NCBI GenBank assembly: GCA_025769875.1 | Contig: JAGFNK010000013.1 | Coordinates: 124,001-188,000 of the forward strand | Source of the DNA: Russula earlei | Lineage: Eukaryota; Basidiomycota; Agaricomycetes; Russulales; Russulaceae | DNA length: 64,000 nucleotides | Reading direction: 5' to 3' | In this document: in pieces, positions 46,045 to 56,702 of the stretch | Layout of the letters: each line of letters starts with the position of its first letter | Position numbering within the stretch: the first letter of the stretch is position 1 | Program-made: the position numbers and the translations under genes | The notes under the pieces: model-generated | What the model saw: only the letters and a program-made list of their open reading frames with translations | Database searches by the model: none | Told to the model about the DNA's origin: nothing

Positions 46045-46873
46045 TGTCAAGACACATACTGCTGATCACTAAGGACTCAGGAGCAGGTGGGCAAGGGTCA
46101 GAACAGATGGTACGCGGCGAAGGCGGCGTTGAACAAGAGGACGAGCCAAACAACGAGGAGGTACCAGATGGGGACTGGTAGGTGTTGCAGGAGGCAGAGG
46201 CGAAGAGCAGAGGCCAGTGCAGCGAGAAGGCTTTAAACAAGGCGGTCATTGAAGAGTACCTTGGAGGCAAGGGGAATCTTTAAACTGAGTGGTCGCAGGG
46301 GAGTACCCAGGAAGATGAGAGTATCACAAATGGACAGTCTGATGACTGCCATGCTTCATTGGGGCTTATATACAGTGTACAGGGTCGATTACAAAGTACT
46401 GGGACTATTCTAGACTCTTTGGTACCATCCAATAGGACTACAGAGGCATAAACTTGCTTGTGTCAACTTTCAGGCTTACTGAGCGCATTACTGATCATTG
46501 TGGAGCAATGACATCATTATGATGTCACTGTGGAGCGCTTAGTGAGCCTATGAGGTCACTGTGGAGTCGCTCAGTCAGCCATGATGTCATTGGAGCCTTG
46601 ATGACATCAGATGATTTATGCAACAGTTTCTAAGAGTTTGTGCTGCTGTTTCGGGTCCATGGTGGCTGAGTGGCCATGTGGCTGCCACGCGATGATTACC
46701 CGATTAGGAAACTGGTGCCTGGTCGTGTTATAGTGCCTTTGCAATAGCAATATCTTGTACCGCAGGAGGGATAGCCCAGAAAATGGAAGGGAGTCGGCAA
46801 TGCAAAGTGAGAGAGGTTTTTCTTGAGTAAAATAGGACAATCTTCGACCAGGACTTGGCCTTGGTTCGTAACA
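46045..46873 (-). repeat. Gypsy 5' LTR
   Basis: 829 bp; see the 3' copy. Its right edge abuts the target duplication GCTCC and the interrupted copia RNase H frame. Confidence 0.93.
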
Positions 46874-46878
46874 GCTCC

Positions 46879-49800
46879 TCGCTTTCAACTTTGTGCCACA
46901 AAAAATGATGTCGGACTTCAATATGCTTGGTCCTGTCGTGAAACTCGGGGTTCCGCGCGATGGCTATTGCGGACTGGTTGTCCACATGAAGAGTGGTTGG
47001 AGAGTGAAGGTTTGTCCCTAGTTCACTCAGCAAGCATCTGAGCCACACTAACTCTTTTGTAGCATGCGTGGCGGCGATATACTCGGCTTCAGTGCTTGAA
47101 AGAGCAACTGAGCTTTGTTTTTTCGAACTCCAGCTGATTGCTCCTCCTCCCAGCATGAATACAAAGCCTGATGTGGATTTGTGGTCATTCACATCACTGG
47201 CCTAGTCTGCATCGACGAAACCATGCAAAATGGTGCCACCAGGGACTCCTTGTTGAAAGACAAGCTGGTGAGTGCTGGTGGCTCGGAGGTATCGAAACGC
47301 GCAATCAAGTGCACGCTGGTGTTCAGGTCCTGGGTTCGCAGCGTGTCGGCCAAGGGCTGCCACAGTGTATGCAAGATCAGGATGTGTACCAAGCATTGGG
47401 TACATAAGTGCACCAATAGCACTTTGGTAGGTTTTGGCATTGATCTCAGGCAAGGTGAGCTTCATTAGGTGCTCGTTCGCAAGTGTTGGTGTGCTGATGG
47501 GGCGCGCATCAGCTTTGCCATACTTCTCTAAGATTTCATTGATATATTTTTCTTGAGAGAGGGCCATCCAACCAGCATCGCGATTCCGTGTGATTCGCAT
47601 GCCCAAGATCCAGGAGATGTCACCAAGGTCGGTCATCTTGTAGTGCCGTTTCAGGGCTGATTTGTCTTTGTTGATGGTTTCCATAGATTTAGATGCCATT
47701 ATGATATCATCAATGTATAAGGCAATGATGGAGAGGTCTCCATCATGTGTGCGTGTGAAGACAGCATGGTCGGCCTCCGTGCGTTGATAACCCATGAAGC
47801 CGAGTTTGCCTCGGATGTCTTCATACCAGATGCGGCCGCCTTGTTTGGTGCCATACAGGGCTTTGATGAGGCGCAATACCATGCCTTCGGGGATGTCAAA
47901 ACCAGGTGGGGGTTCCATAAATATTTCTTCTTTTAGTTCCCCATTGAGGTATGCTGATTTAACGTCCATCTGGTGGACTTCTAGGTCACGTTCAGTGGCA
48001 AGAGCAAGTACAGTACGAAGGGAGGTGAATTTCGCAACAGGCGCGAATGTTTTGTCATAGTCAATCCCCTCCACTTGTGTGAAGCCCTGCGCTACAACAC
48101 GGGCCTTATATTTTTGGGTGGAGCCATCAGGCCCCCACTTGATGCGGAATACCCATTTACTTCCAACGACCTTGCGGTCTTTGGGATGTGGGGCGATTTC
48201 ATATACGCCCATGCACTTGAATGAGCGTCTTTCTTCCTTGCAAGCCACTTCTCACTCAGCAGCGTCCGGACGTGCCATGGCCTGAGCATAGGTGCATGGG
48301 TCATTCATGGTGATGTCTAGGGCTGCATTGGCATGTTCTGTAGGATGCTTTCATGAGCCATATGAGGTTACAGAGTAGCACGGATCATCATCACTGATCA
48401 GTGCGCAGAGTGTGCGTTTCGGACGGGAAGAGATAGGCTCAGGTGGAGCCGGGGGTTGAATGGTAAGTGTTTCTTCGACTTCGCTTTCACTTTCTGATAG
48501 AGCTTCGGACAGGGGAGTTTCAGTTTGCGGAGTAATAATAGGTTCATCTGCTGTGTCCATGTCGTCCATGTCATCAGTTTGGATGATAACATGTTCAAAG
48601 GATTTGACTGGGCCCCCTTCATCGAAGATGATGTCGCGTGACTCCAGGAAGCGGTGTGAAGGTCGATGTATCAGATGGTAAGCTTTGTGGTTTTGGGCAT
48701 ACCCAAGGAATGTGCACACTAATGACTTTGCAGCCAATTTGCTACATTTTTTGGTCGGGATGTGTACGAACGTGCAGGAGCCAAAAACACGGAGGCGGGA
48801 AACATCAGGTTTGTTTCCGCTCCAGGCTTCTTCTGGTGTGATGTCTCCAAGTGCACGTGTTGGAGAGACGTTGTGCAGAAGGGCAGTGTGTTGAAGTGCA
48901 ACATACCAGAACGATTCTGGTAGGCCAGCATCGCTCAGCATTGCGCGGACCTTGTCAAGTAAGGTGTGGTTCATGCGTTCGGCAACACCATTGTGCTGAG
49001 GGGTGTCTGGCGTCATAAGTTCTTGCCTGATCCCCTTGCTTTCCAGATGGTTTTTGACTTCATGGCCAATATATTCACCTCCTCCATCACTGTGAAGAAC
49101 TTTCATGCGGTGGCCGGTTTCCAGTTCAGCGCGCGCAATGAATGCTTTGAGGTGGCGTGCAACGTCACTTTTGTGGCGTAACCCTTCGACAAATACTTTT
49201 CGAGATTTATCGTCTGTGAAGGTGACGAAATACTCGAAGCCTTTGTGTGAGCGTGTTGGCATCTTTCCACAGACGTCTGAGAAGACACAGCCAAGCACTG
49301 TGTTGGCGCACGTTTCCGTGGACTTTTGGATGTCAAGGCGTGTTTGTTTGCCTTTGATGCAGGGCTCACAGAGTGTGGTAGGTGCGCTGTTTGAGATTTC
49401 CATTCCTTTCACCATCCCTTTTCTGACCATGTGCACTACAGTGTCGACGTTAAGGTGGCCTAATCGACGATGCCAGGTGTCGATGTCAGCTTTGGAGGCT
49501 GTGCAACGTGCAATTAAGGTGGTCTCGCCTGTGGACTGCATGTCTTCACCCTCAGCTGGGAAGCTTTTGACGCGTGTGATCCGGGCTGTTTCTGGGGTGA
49601 CAGTTCTCATGTTCATAACATAGAGTTTTCCCTGGATTTGCCCATTGCAGGTGAGCATTCCCTTTTGGTTGAATAGCTGACAACTTTTCCCAGTGAAATG
49701 GATATCAGTGCCACACCGAGAGAGTTGGGCAACTGATAGCAAATTTCCATTTAGCTCTGGGACAAAGAGTACGTCACGGAGTATGGCATTGTGCCAGTGT

Positions 49801-50948
49801 CCATTTGCATTCATGCAGACAGGGATGCGCCCGAATCCAGTGGCATGGATGACACTGTCATCACCCAGAGTGATGCGCGTTGGCGGCGTGAGGGTGGAGA
49901 AAGTGGAGAACCACTCGTGGTTACAGCTCATGGTGCGTGATGCACCAGAGTCGACTATCCAGCAATACTGACTGGGCTGTATAGTGTGTGCTTGGAGAGC
50001 AAACACGGCATTTGGATAGGAAGATGGGTCTGTGGCAATTGCGCTGAAGAGTTGAACGTCATCGCTGGTTGTCTCAGCAACTGCAACCTTTGCAGACGAG
50101 GAGGTCGCCGCAGCAGTGGAGGCAGGTGTGGCTGCCTTTGCTTGCTCCTTCTTCAATTTCCGGCATTCCTTTACATCGTGGCCAGGGATATTGCAGTGAG
50201 TGCAATGTTTAGTCTTATCCTTTTGCTTATTTTTTCCCTTTGCTTTCTTAGTGGCTTTGGCGAAGAACGCGGTGGTGCTTGTTCCAGAAGCATTCACGCG
50301 GCGTTGCTCTTCGTTGATGATTTGGGATTTGATGAAATCAGTGGAGATTTCGGAGACTTTAGTGGTGCAAAGGATGGTTTTAAGAGTGGCCATGGAGTCC
50401 GGGAGTGTTTGAAGGAGGATGTACGCGAGGAGCTTGTCCTCGATTGAGAAACTGAGTGTGGCAAGCATTCGCGAGCAGCGGAGCAGCCTGTTGAGTTGGG
50501 GTTCAATGGGTTCGTCCTCGGACAGTGTGGCTCGGAATAACTCCTCTATGAGGTGAGTGATGCTTTGTTCACCAGTGCCTTCATAGTGGGCTGACAGCTT
50601 GTCCCAGCATTCTTTGGCTGTTTTGGCATCAAGGACGGAGTTCAGGGGCTCGTTTTTTAGCATTAGGCATATTTGAGCATGTGCCTCACGGTCTCGGTAA
50701 AGCCAGTCTTCGGAGCCAGTGGGGTCGCTGCTTGGGTTGGGTTTGGTGTAGGTCCCATCAACTACTGTCCAGAGTTCTCGAGTTTTGAGAACTGTTTCAG
50801 ATGCGGAACTTCCAGAACTGGAACTCGGTCCCTTCGTCATCAAGGAAAGGCATGTCATAGTGGTGTGAGTTGGCCTTTGAGGTAGTTTTCACGGCTCCTG
50901 CAGAAGGGGCATTTCCACTGTTTGGCGGGGATGTACTGGTACTCATTT
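46879..50948 (-). pseudogene. Copia gag-pol (gag, protease, integrase, RT, RNase H), inactive
   Basis: Gag begins at about 50948 (MSTSTSPPNSG) and shifts frame near 50800 by one extra base before TVLKTRELWTVVDG. The frame 48351..50858 has the zinc knuckle CTHCNIPGHDVKEC, protease WIVDSGASRTMSC, the integrase zinc motif (HRRLGHLN ... LCEPCIKGKQ) and core (HSDGGGEYIG, HNGVAERMN). RT (47202..48248) has KTFAPVAKFTSLRTVLALA, MDVKSAYLNGEL and LYIDDIIMAS. RNase H (46879..47201) has TSGFVFMLGGGAISW and STEAEYIAATHA, and resumes beyond the gypsy insertion at about 36273..36388 (YIPTEDQTADVLTKGL). In-frame stops lie at 48351..48353, 48252..48254 and 47202..47204. The last two sit where Trp is expected, fitting G to A changes. 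Confidence 0.88.
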
Positions 50949-51028
50949 GCTATGATGTTTTGTTCTTAGTTCTGGGTGTGTTTAGATGTCGAACTTGTTT
51001 TGTCTAGAGACGCTCAGGTCTCATAATC

Positions 51029-51172
51029 TGTAGCGAATACTCAGTCTTATTGTAGAAGACTGAGGGACGAGAAAATTCCGTAAAATGAACTATATACATT
51101 TGCACTTGTTTGTCACGCGCCACGTGAGCACATGACTGACTCGTCACGCTGTGGCTGGCCACAACTCCAACA
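51029..51172 (-). repeat. Copia 5' LTR
   Basis: 144 bp, partner of 36117..36260. Directly followed by the target duplication GGTTC and the resumed F-box copy 3. Confidence 0.92.
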
Positions 51173-52295
51173 GGTTCCGACTTGTCGAACCCCTGGGAAA
51201 ACGTAGCTGTTGCTCTCGAATCGGAGCACCACCATCGCATATGTCAAATCGACTTGTGGGACATTCCAACGTCAGAATGGGAAAGACTTCGCAGCAGCGG
51301 TGCAGAAACCATTCCCGGAGCTGACATTTTTGCGGTTTTGGGCAGAAGACAACACTGGGGTGTCCCTTTCGGATGCGTTCTTGGGCGGATCCGCCCCACT
51401 CCTGCGACTACTCTGGTTGGGGAATTGTCCGTTTCCAGGAATTCCTAAACTACTCTTGTCCTCCAATCAACTCGTCGACCTTCACCTTTTCAATATTCCC
51501 GATCTCGGATACATTCCTCCCCAGGATTTGGTCACCGCCCTGTCGGTCTTGTCCAGACTTACCACCCTTCGCCTTGGATTCCAATCCCCTCTATATCCGG
51601 CAAGTCGACCACCACCTCCGCTCACACGCTCTGTCCTCCCCGCTCTCACCCGGCTTGAATTCAAAGGCGTTCACGAGTACTTGGAGGACTTGCTGGCCCA
51701 AATCGAGGCTCCCCTTCTCACCAGACTCTACGTAACATTCTTCATGGACATCGACTTTGTTATCCCGCAACTTCACCAGTTGATCAGTAAAACAGAGTCG
51801 TTCAAGACATGCGACAGGGCAACCGTGTACACTTCCGATCGTGCAATTCGATTCACAACTTTGGGAATCACAACTCGGCTTCCGGAGCTCTCGTTAGAAA
51901 TCAGCTGCAGAGAGTTGGATTGGCAGCTTGCATCGCTGGCCCAGGTCTGCAGCCCATCCTTTCCCTTTCTCTCCACTTTGATACAGCTCGACATCGTGGA
52001 TGATGATGTCCCTCAATCACACTGGAAAGATGACATGGAAACCACTCAATGGCTGGAACTCCTGGACCCGTTCATAGAAACGAACGATCTATATCTATCC
52101 GATCAAGTTGCGCCACATGTCTGCCAAGCGCTGGAAGAGCTCTCGGGAGAAAGGGTTACAGAGGTCTTACCTGCGCTACGGAACATTTTCTTGAAGGGCC
52201 TCGAGCCATTGGAATCAGTTCCGAAATATATTGAAGGATTCGTTGCCGCGCGAAAACTCTCTGGTCACCCTGTGGCTACCCACCGTTGGGAATAG
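51173..52295 (+). pseudogene. F-box protein paralogue 3, 3' part
   Basis: It continues the 35855..36116 segment in frame across the target site (DLSNPWENVAVALESEHHHR, matching GNIAAALESEHHHR of copy 2). One extra base near 51285 (ACTTCGCAGCAGCGG against ATTGGCAGCGGCG) breaks the frame, after which the long frame to 52295 runs uninterrupted (FLGGSAPLLRLLWLGN, LTRSVLPALTRLEFKG, SGHPVATHRWE). The copy therefore has a stop codon, a frame break and a 15-kb insertion. Confidence 0.85.
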
Positions 52296-53199
52296 GACAT
52301 AGGCATAATTGATGAGTCTTTTATGCTCCCCATGTAATTAGCATCTGATATCATTTGCCTTCTGTGCAATTGTTATTACCTGATTCCAAGCACCCTTGTT
52401 GCTGTACCATTACTCAGATCGTGTCTTTTGAATCCAATGCAGAACGCAGCTCTCATTATGTGGAAACATTCATCCATTGAAGTTTCTTCCAAGCACACAC
52501 TCATGCTCCATCAGGTGAAACCTCCCACTAGCAAGAGGTAATGTGAAGATAATGCATGATAAGGAGTAATAAGTGCCAAGTGTCAGTAGACAGCTGATCA
52601 ATTTGGGGTTGGGCAAATATGTGTTGAGTGGTATGGGGTCTGGGAAGTTGCCAGACACCCAAACTATGGACTGGATTGTCTCCATCATGTGTGTGTCAGA
52701 TCTGAATCATTTGATATTGCTTTTGGGGCATGTTGATCATAGCTTTCAAAAGGTGTATTGTGGAAGCAACAATTTGCATTGCTTCCTTTCCAGATGTTAC
52801 TAAGTATCGAGAGCTAGTGCGGGAGATTTTTCCTGGTGATGCAGCGTCCCCCTACCATCATACAACGCAATTTCGACCTACCTATCGACATTCGGACCGC
52901 AATTGTCTTTGCCTCCAGTAACTTTTTACATCATCCCGTCCTCATACAGGAGGATCTTTCGTGCTCTCCCAGCCTAGAAATCATCATAAGATTCAATACG
53001 ACAATGCCCAAAATACAAGCAAGATTCCGCGCTCAAACAAACACAGGGGAAAAGACAAGCCAATCGGCGCCCTTCCGAAACATGTTAGGTTAGGTATTTC
53101 CTGGCAGGAACGAAAGTTCCAACTTCCGGTCCACTTTCTGTCGATGTCAAGGAGCGTCACGAGCGTCACGACAGTTCTCGTCGACAGGGACGTTCGCGA
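52296..53199. other. Spacer between F-box copy 3 and secreted-protein copy B
   Basis: The first 200 bp resemble the 3' flanks of F-box copies 1 and 2 (GATTCCAAGCACCCTTG-type sequence). The 3' flank of secreted copy B adjoins. No gene is seen. Confidence 0.5.
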
Positions 53200-54111
53200 T
53201 CACGAAATTCTGAAAATAAATGTGAGAGGTGCTTACGAGGGCTGGCGAGTGGATTTACCCGATTGCAAACGTTTGGCCGACACAGACAGCCCCTGCTGTT
53301 ACCCCAACACAGTACTCGATAGCGACGGCACTCTCGTATCCCTGGAAGGGGACATCGGGTCGCGAGGATTCCGTTAGTCCCGTGCTAAGGGCATACATGA
53401 CCAGGATCCATGGCACTCACGACAACAGCATAGCAAACTGTGTAGTCGACATAGTCCGCATTCACGATGGTAATCTGACAGGTGTTGTAGCTCCAGTAGG
53501 CGTATCCCTGAGCGCTTAAAATGAATGACTCGGCTGGCCGTCCAAAAGAAATGGGCGGTTGAGGCAGCACAGTGAGCTCGAAAGATACTGTAGAATAGAA
53601 TATATAATCAGACGACTTACAACCATAGCTGTCCAGGTATGAGATGATGTATGCGCAGTCTGATACTAGTATGTCGTAGTTGGACAGATTCTCGCACGCG
53701 GGGCTGCCTGAGCAAAACATTTCAAGTTAGTTGCTGCTAGTCAAACGACTCGTCCGCGAGATGGGCTCGGAAAGCGGAAGGGCCCTCACATTCGCCATTA
53801 GCACATATGGTCTGGCGCTTTTCGATGTCAGCGCGTTTGGTAGCGTTGACAGCATTGTAACCAGCGCCGCAGGTGCCGGACACATACGAGAGTGTGGTGC
53901 CCAAGTGCTTGACGGTGCTCTGTTCCAGGACCTTTCCGCCTTCGGGGCAAGAGGCAGGCAGGGACCTGGAGTAGACTGTTCGCGACAAAGGCGCAAGCGT
54001 CAGCACGACGTGAGAACGGGAGCGGCCGATGCCAAGCTTACTCGCTCGCCCGCTGACGAGGGTCGAACAGACGGCAAGGGCGAATGCGACGGTGAAGGTC
54101 AGCAGCTTCAT
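53200..54111 (-). CDS. Small secreted protein with Kex2-type sites, copy B
   Basis: Five exons (54042..54111, 53790..53975, 53421..53707, 53259..53341, 53200..53209) give 211 residues. Paralogue of copy A at 18.5 kb with the same intron phases. The signal peptide is MKLLTFTVAFALAVCSTLVSG. Dibasic sites NATKRADIEKRQTIC are conserved, then NGEC, PACENL and SDCAYI cysteines, and YNTCQITIVNADYVDYTVCY. Exon 3 holds a possible 33-nt intron (53588..53620, GTAAGT...CTACAG); splicing or read-through both keep frame. Copy A lacks the AG there, so read-through is my model. Exon 5 ends with a TGA conserved in both copies. No assigned function. Confidence 0.72.
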
Positions 54112-56702
54112 TACGATTTTCGAGACTTGGCGCGTGGAAATGCAGGGGGTAGATGCCACAGGTCTGGCTGTCACAGGTGCAAGGGGCATTTATGCTGCCG
54201 AGCAGCCAATAATAGGAGGGGGGCGCGTCCACAGCCTGAGCTCGGCACATGCAGATCTGGACGCCAGCCAGTGCATTCCAGGCACCTACCACGTAAGTCC
54301 GGACGATGCGGAGGCCAGGAGGGAAAAGCGCCTCATGGGCGGACACACCTGATCTTCGGCGCTGTGTGGTCGTGTGAAAACCTGTAGGACGGCCAATGTC
54401 CGAGGGTAAGGAAGAGGGGGTCAAAAATATTTCAATTCATTTCGATGGCTGCTCTTGATCTTTGTATTCAAATCCAAACGTTGTTCAGCGGTACCTCCTC
54501 TTGTCCCCCGACTTGTTAGATAGCTTGCTGTGTTGTGTTCTTAGAGGTGAGGGAACGAGTCTCCAGTTGGAGTCGCCGGGAGATCGCAAAAAAATTAATC
54601 ACCTGTGCCAGGCACGAGTAGCTGCCGCCGGTTGAGGACTTCCCGACCTTGCCTAGCGGTTACAGTATCAGCGACGTTGGAACCTCTTTCCGTATACCCT
54701 GATCCATTAGACTCAGACCTTGCCAAGACTCCGAGTCGTCACTGATGCTCAACTACCAGTGACACGTCGGTGGGATACTTCAGTTACTGTCGGTCAAGCT
54801 CCGACGCTGCTGCTGGGGCCTGAGGTAGCATACCTGCTATTCACTGGCAATGCGTTTCAGTGTTTCAGTTGGACAGGTTGCGCTGTCAGCGCCTGTTAGA
54901 GCTGATCTCTTGGCGGTCTCGGCCCGCCACTGCCAGTCTTCCAGGTCAGCTGGTGGACGCCAAGCAACATCGCCTCGGTCCCGATAGTGTCTGTTCCCAA
55001 GCCATTACAGCGCCCACAAGACAGGAATTGAATATGGACCCAAAGCTGCCACCAGTAAGGCCATAAGTAGGCCCTGAGTTAGCCAACATCTCTGCCAGTA
55101 GTACCAGACCCCTATCTCTGACACTTGTCAGGCAGCACACCCATGTGGCATGGCATAAATGAGCCCTATTTGTACTGCACTGCTCTCGCCCTTTTCACCG
55201 TATCAGACGCCGTTATGGGCTGGCTTTCACCTTGTCAGTCGGCGCAAGGACCTGCTCCAGAATAGTGCCACGTAAAACCAAAAAACTAGGACATGCCAGT
55301 TAGGCATCCCCATTAGTTCCTTGTTCCTAGGACGCCGCGATATAACAACGAAGCGGTTCTGGCTTCCTCTCTCTGTTCATTTCCTGGACAGACCACATAC
55401 AGACAATCATGTCAGCAGTTTACGACGCCATATTCATGCAAGATACAAGCCATAGCCATGACATCGCCGAGTGACGTATGCTACCAGGGATAATTAGATG
55501 TGGTCTACGAGGGGGAAGAGCAAGCTGAGCGAAGCAACGTCGTCCGCAGTATATCATCATCGGGATCGAGGGGCGCTTTATGACACAGAGAGCGACGTTG
55601 CGCGGCTTCATTTTTATCCGATCCTGTGATGACCTGCCACAGTAGGACACATAACTGGAGAGCCATCTTCTTATCGTGATCAATCAGATCAACTAGAGCA
55701 TGTTATCGGTGCATTGGGGTGTAGGGGTTGGCATAGTGTCGAGCACGAACGCAGCTCGACTTTGAAAAAAGGCCGAAAGGTTGGGCTAAGCCCATGCTCG
55801 TCAAGTACGTCCCCGAGGTGAATTAGCATTCGCAAGACGACGAAATGGATCGGATACGACACCTTGAATGTGTGACTTGTGCAATTAAACGAGCGGCGGA
55901 TGCCCGTGTCCAGAATATTTCCATATCGTCCTGACCGCAGCATTGAGCGCAATGTGGCGCTGCCCGTTGTCTGCTGACCGAGTACGTACAGTACTAGTAC
56001 TAGTGCAGGTGCGCGGACCCGATCTTGGCGCACTTAGGCCGAGCATTGCGAAACACTGCTTGACACGGCGCACGATGCAGTCACACGAGTACAAAAATAG
56101 ACATCTCAGCACGTGCGTGGATATCAATTCAAGGATTGCAGGGCAAGGATTCACCATGGGATGTGGGCACTAGGCAGAAGAAGAAAGGGTGCTCGTTAGT
56201 TAATAGCGGTCTGACTTTTGTTGGACACGATGACTCCATCTCGTTGGGTCCAATACGCGCAGTTCTAACATGTTTGTTTGGAGAGCAATACGTACCACAA
56301 TTTGCGAGTCGCATGGCGTCAAATAATGTGGGTACCAGCGGTGGCGAGTGAGTTTTTAGCCACAGAAACAGGATGCGTGGAAATGGGCACGCAGACGAGC
56401 ACGGAGAAAAAGCGCTAGCGACATGCATTCGCTTCTGAAGTCCGATGGCTCCGCTAACGGAAAAGTGATGCCCTAGTCAGACCACCTCTCTGAAGGACCA
56501 CAAAACTCTCAATCTGTGGTATAAACAAATCATAAAAGCCATTCAATGCACTATTTGGGACTCACGCTGTTCCAAGCCATCGCGTTCGACACCTTATGAC
56601 TACGTTGCAATGTTTGCCTGACTCAATTGAACCTTACTGAAATTGAACAGAGCGGTAACACAATAAGAAAATGTGGTGGAGCGCTGGGGTTAGATTGTAG
56701 TT
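54112..56702. other. Right edge of the accessory island; no gene recognised
   Basis: The first 500 bp resemble the region upstream of secreted copy A. The remaining 2 kb has only short frames without motifs on either strand. Confidence 0.5.

Larger units (their letters stand above)
36389..46873 (-). mobile_element. Ty3/gypsy chromodomain LTR retrotransposon nested in the copia element
   Basis: 829-bp LTRs (36389..37217, 46045..46873; TGTCAAGACAC...TTCGTAACA) are flanked by target duplication GCTCC (36384..36388, 46874..46878). I see three differences between the LTRs, so insertion was recent relative to the copia host. Genes run right to left: several pre-gag frames, gag with zinc knuckle, protease, RT, RNase H, integrase, chromodomain. 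A purine-rich tract (AAAGAGGGGATGAA) lies next to the 3' LTR at about 37218..37231. The internal region carries several in-frame stops and frame changes plus a solo LTR insertion. Confidence 0.93.
36117..51172 (-). mobile_element. Ty1/copia LTR retrotransposon (15 kb with nested gypsy element)
   Basis: The 144-bp LTRs (36117..36260, 51029..51172; TGTAGCGAATAC...CTCCAACA) are flanked by target duplication GGTTC (36112..36116, 51173..51177). Genes run right to left in copia order: gag, protease, integrase, reverse transcriptase, RNase H. A purine tract (GCTGAGGGGGCG, about 36261..36272) precedes the 3' LTR. The gypsy element at 36389..46873 is inserted in the RNase H region. In-frame stops make it non-autonomous. 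Confidence 0.93.

Noticed and set aside
55420..56428. Several 70-115 codon minus-strand frames
   Set aside because: No motifs, no consistent splice chain, no paralogue in the window.
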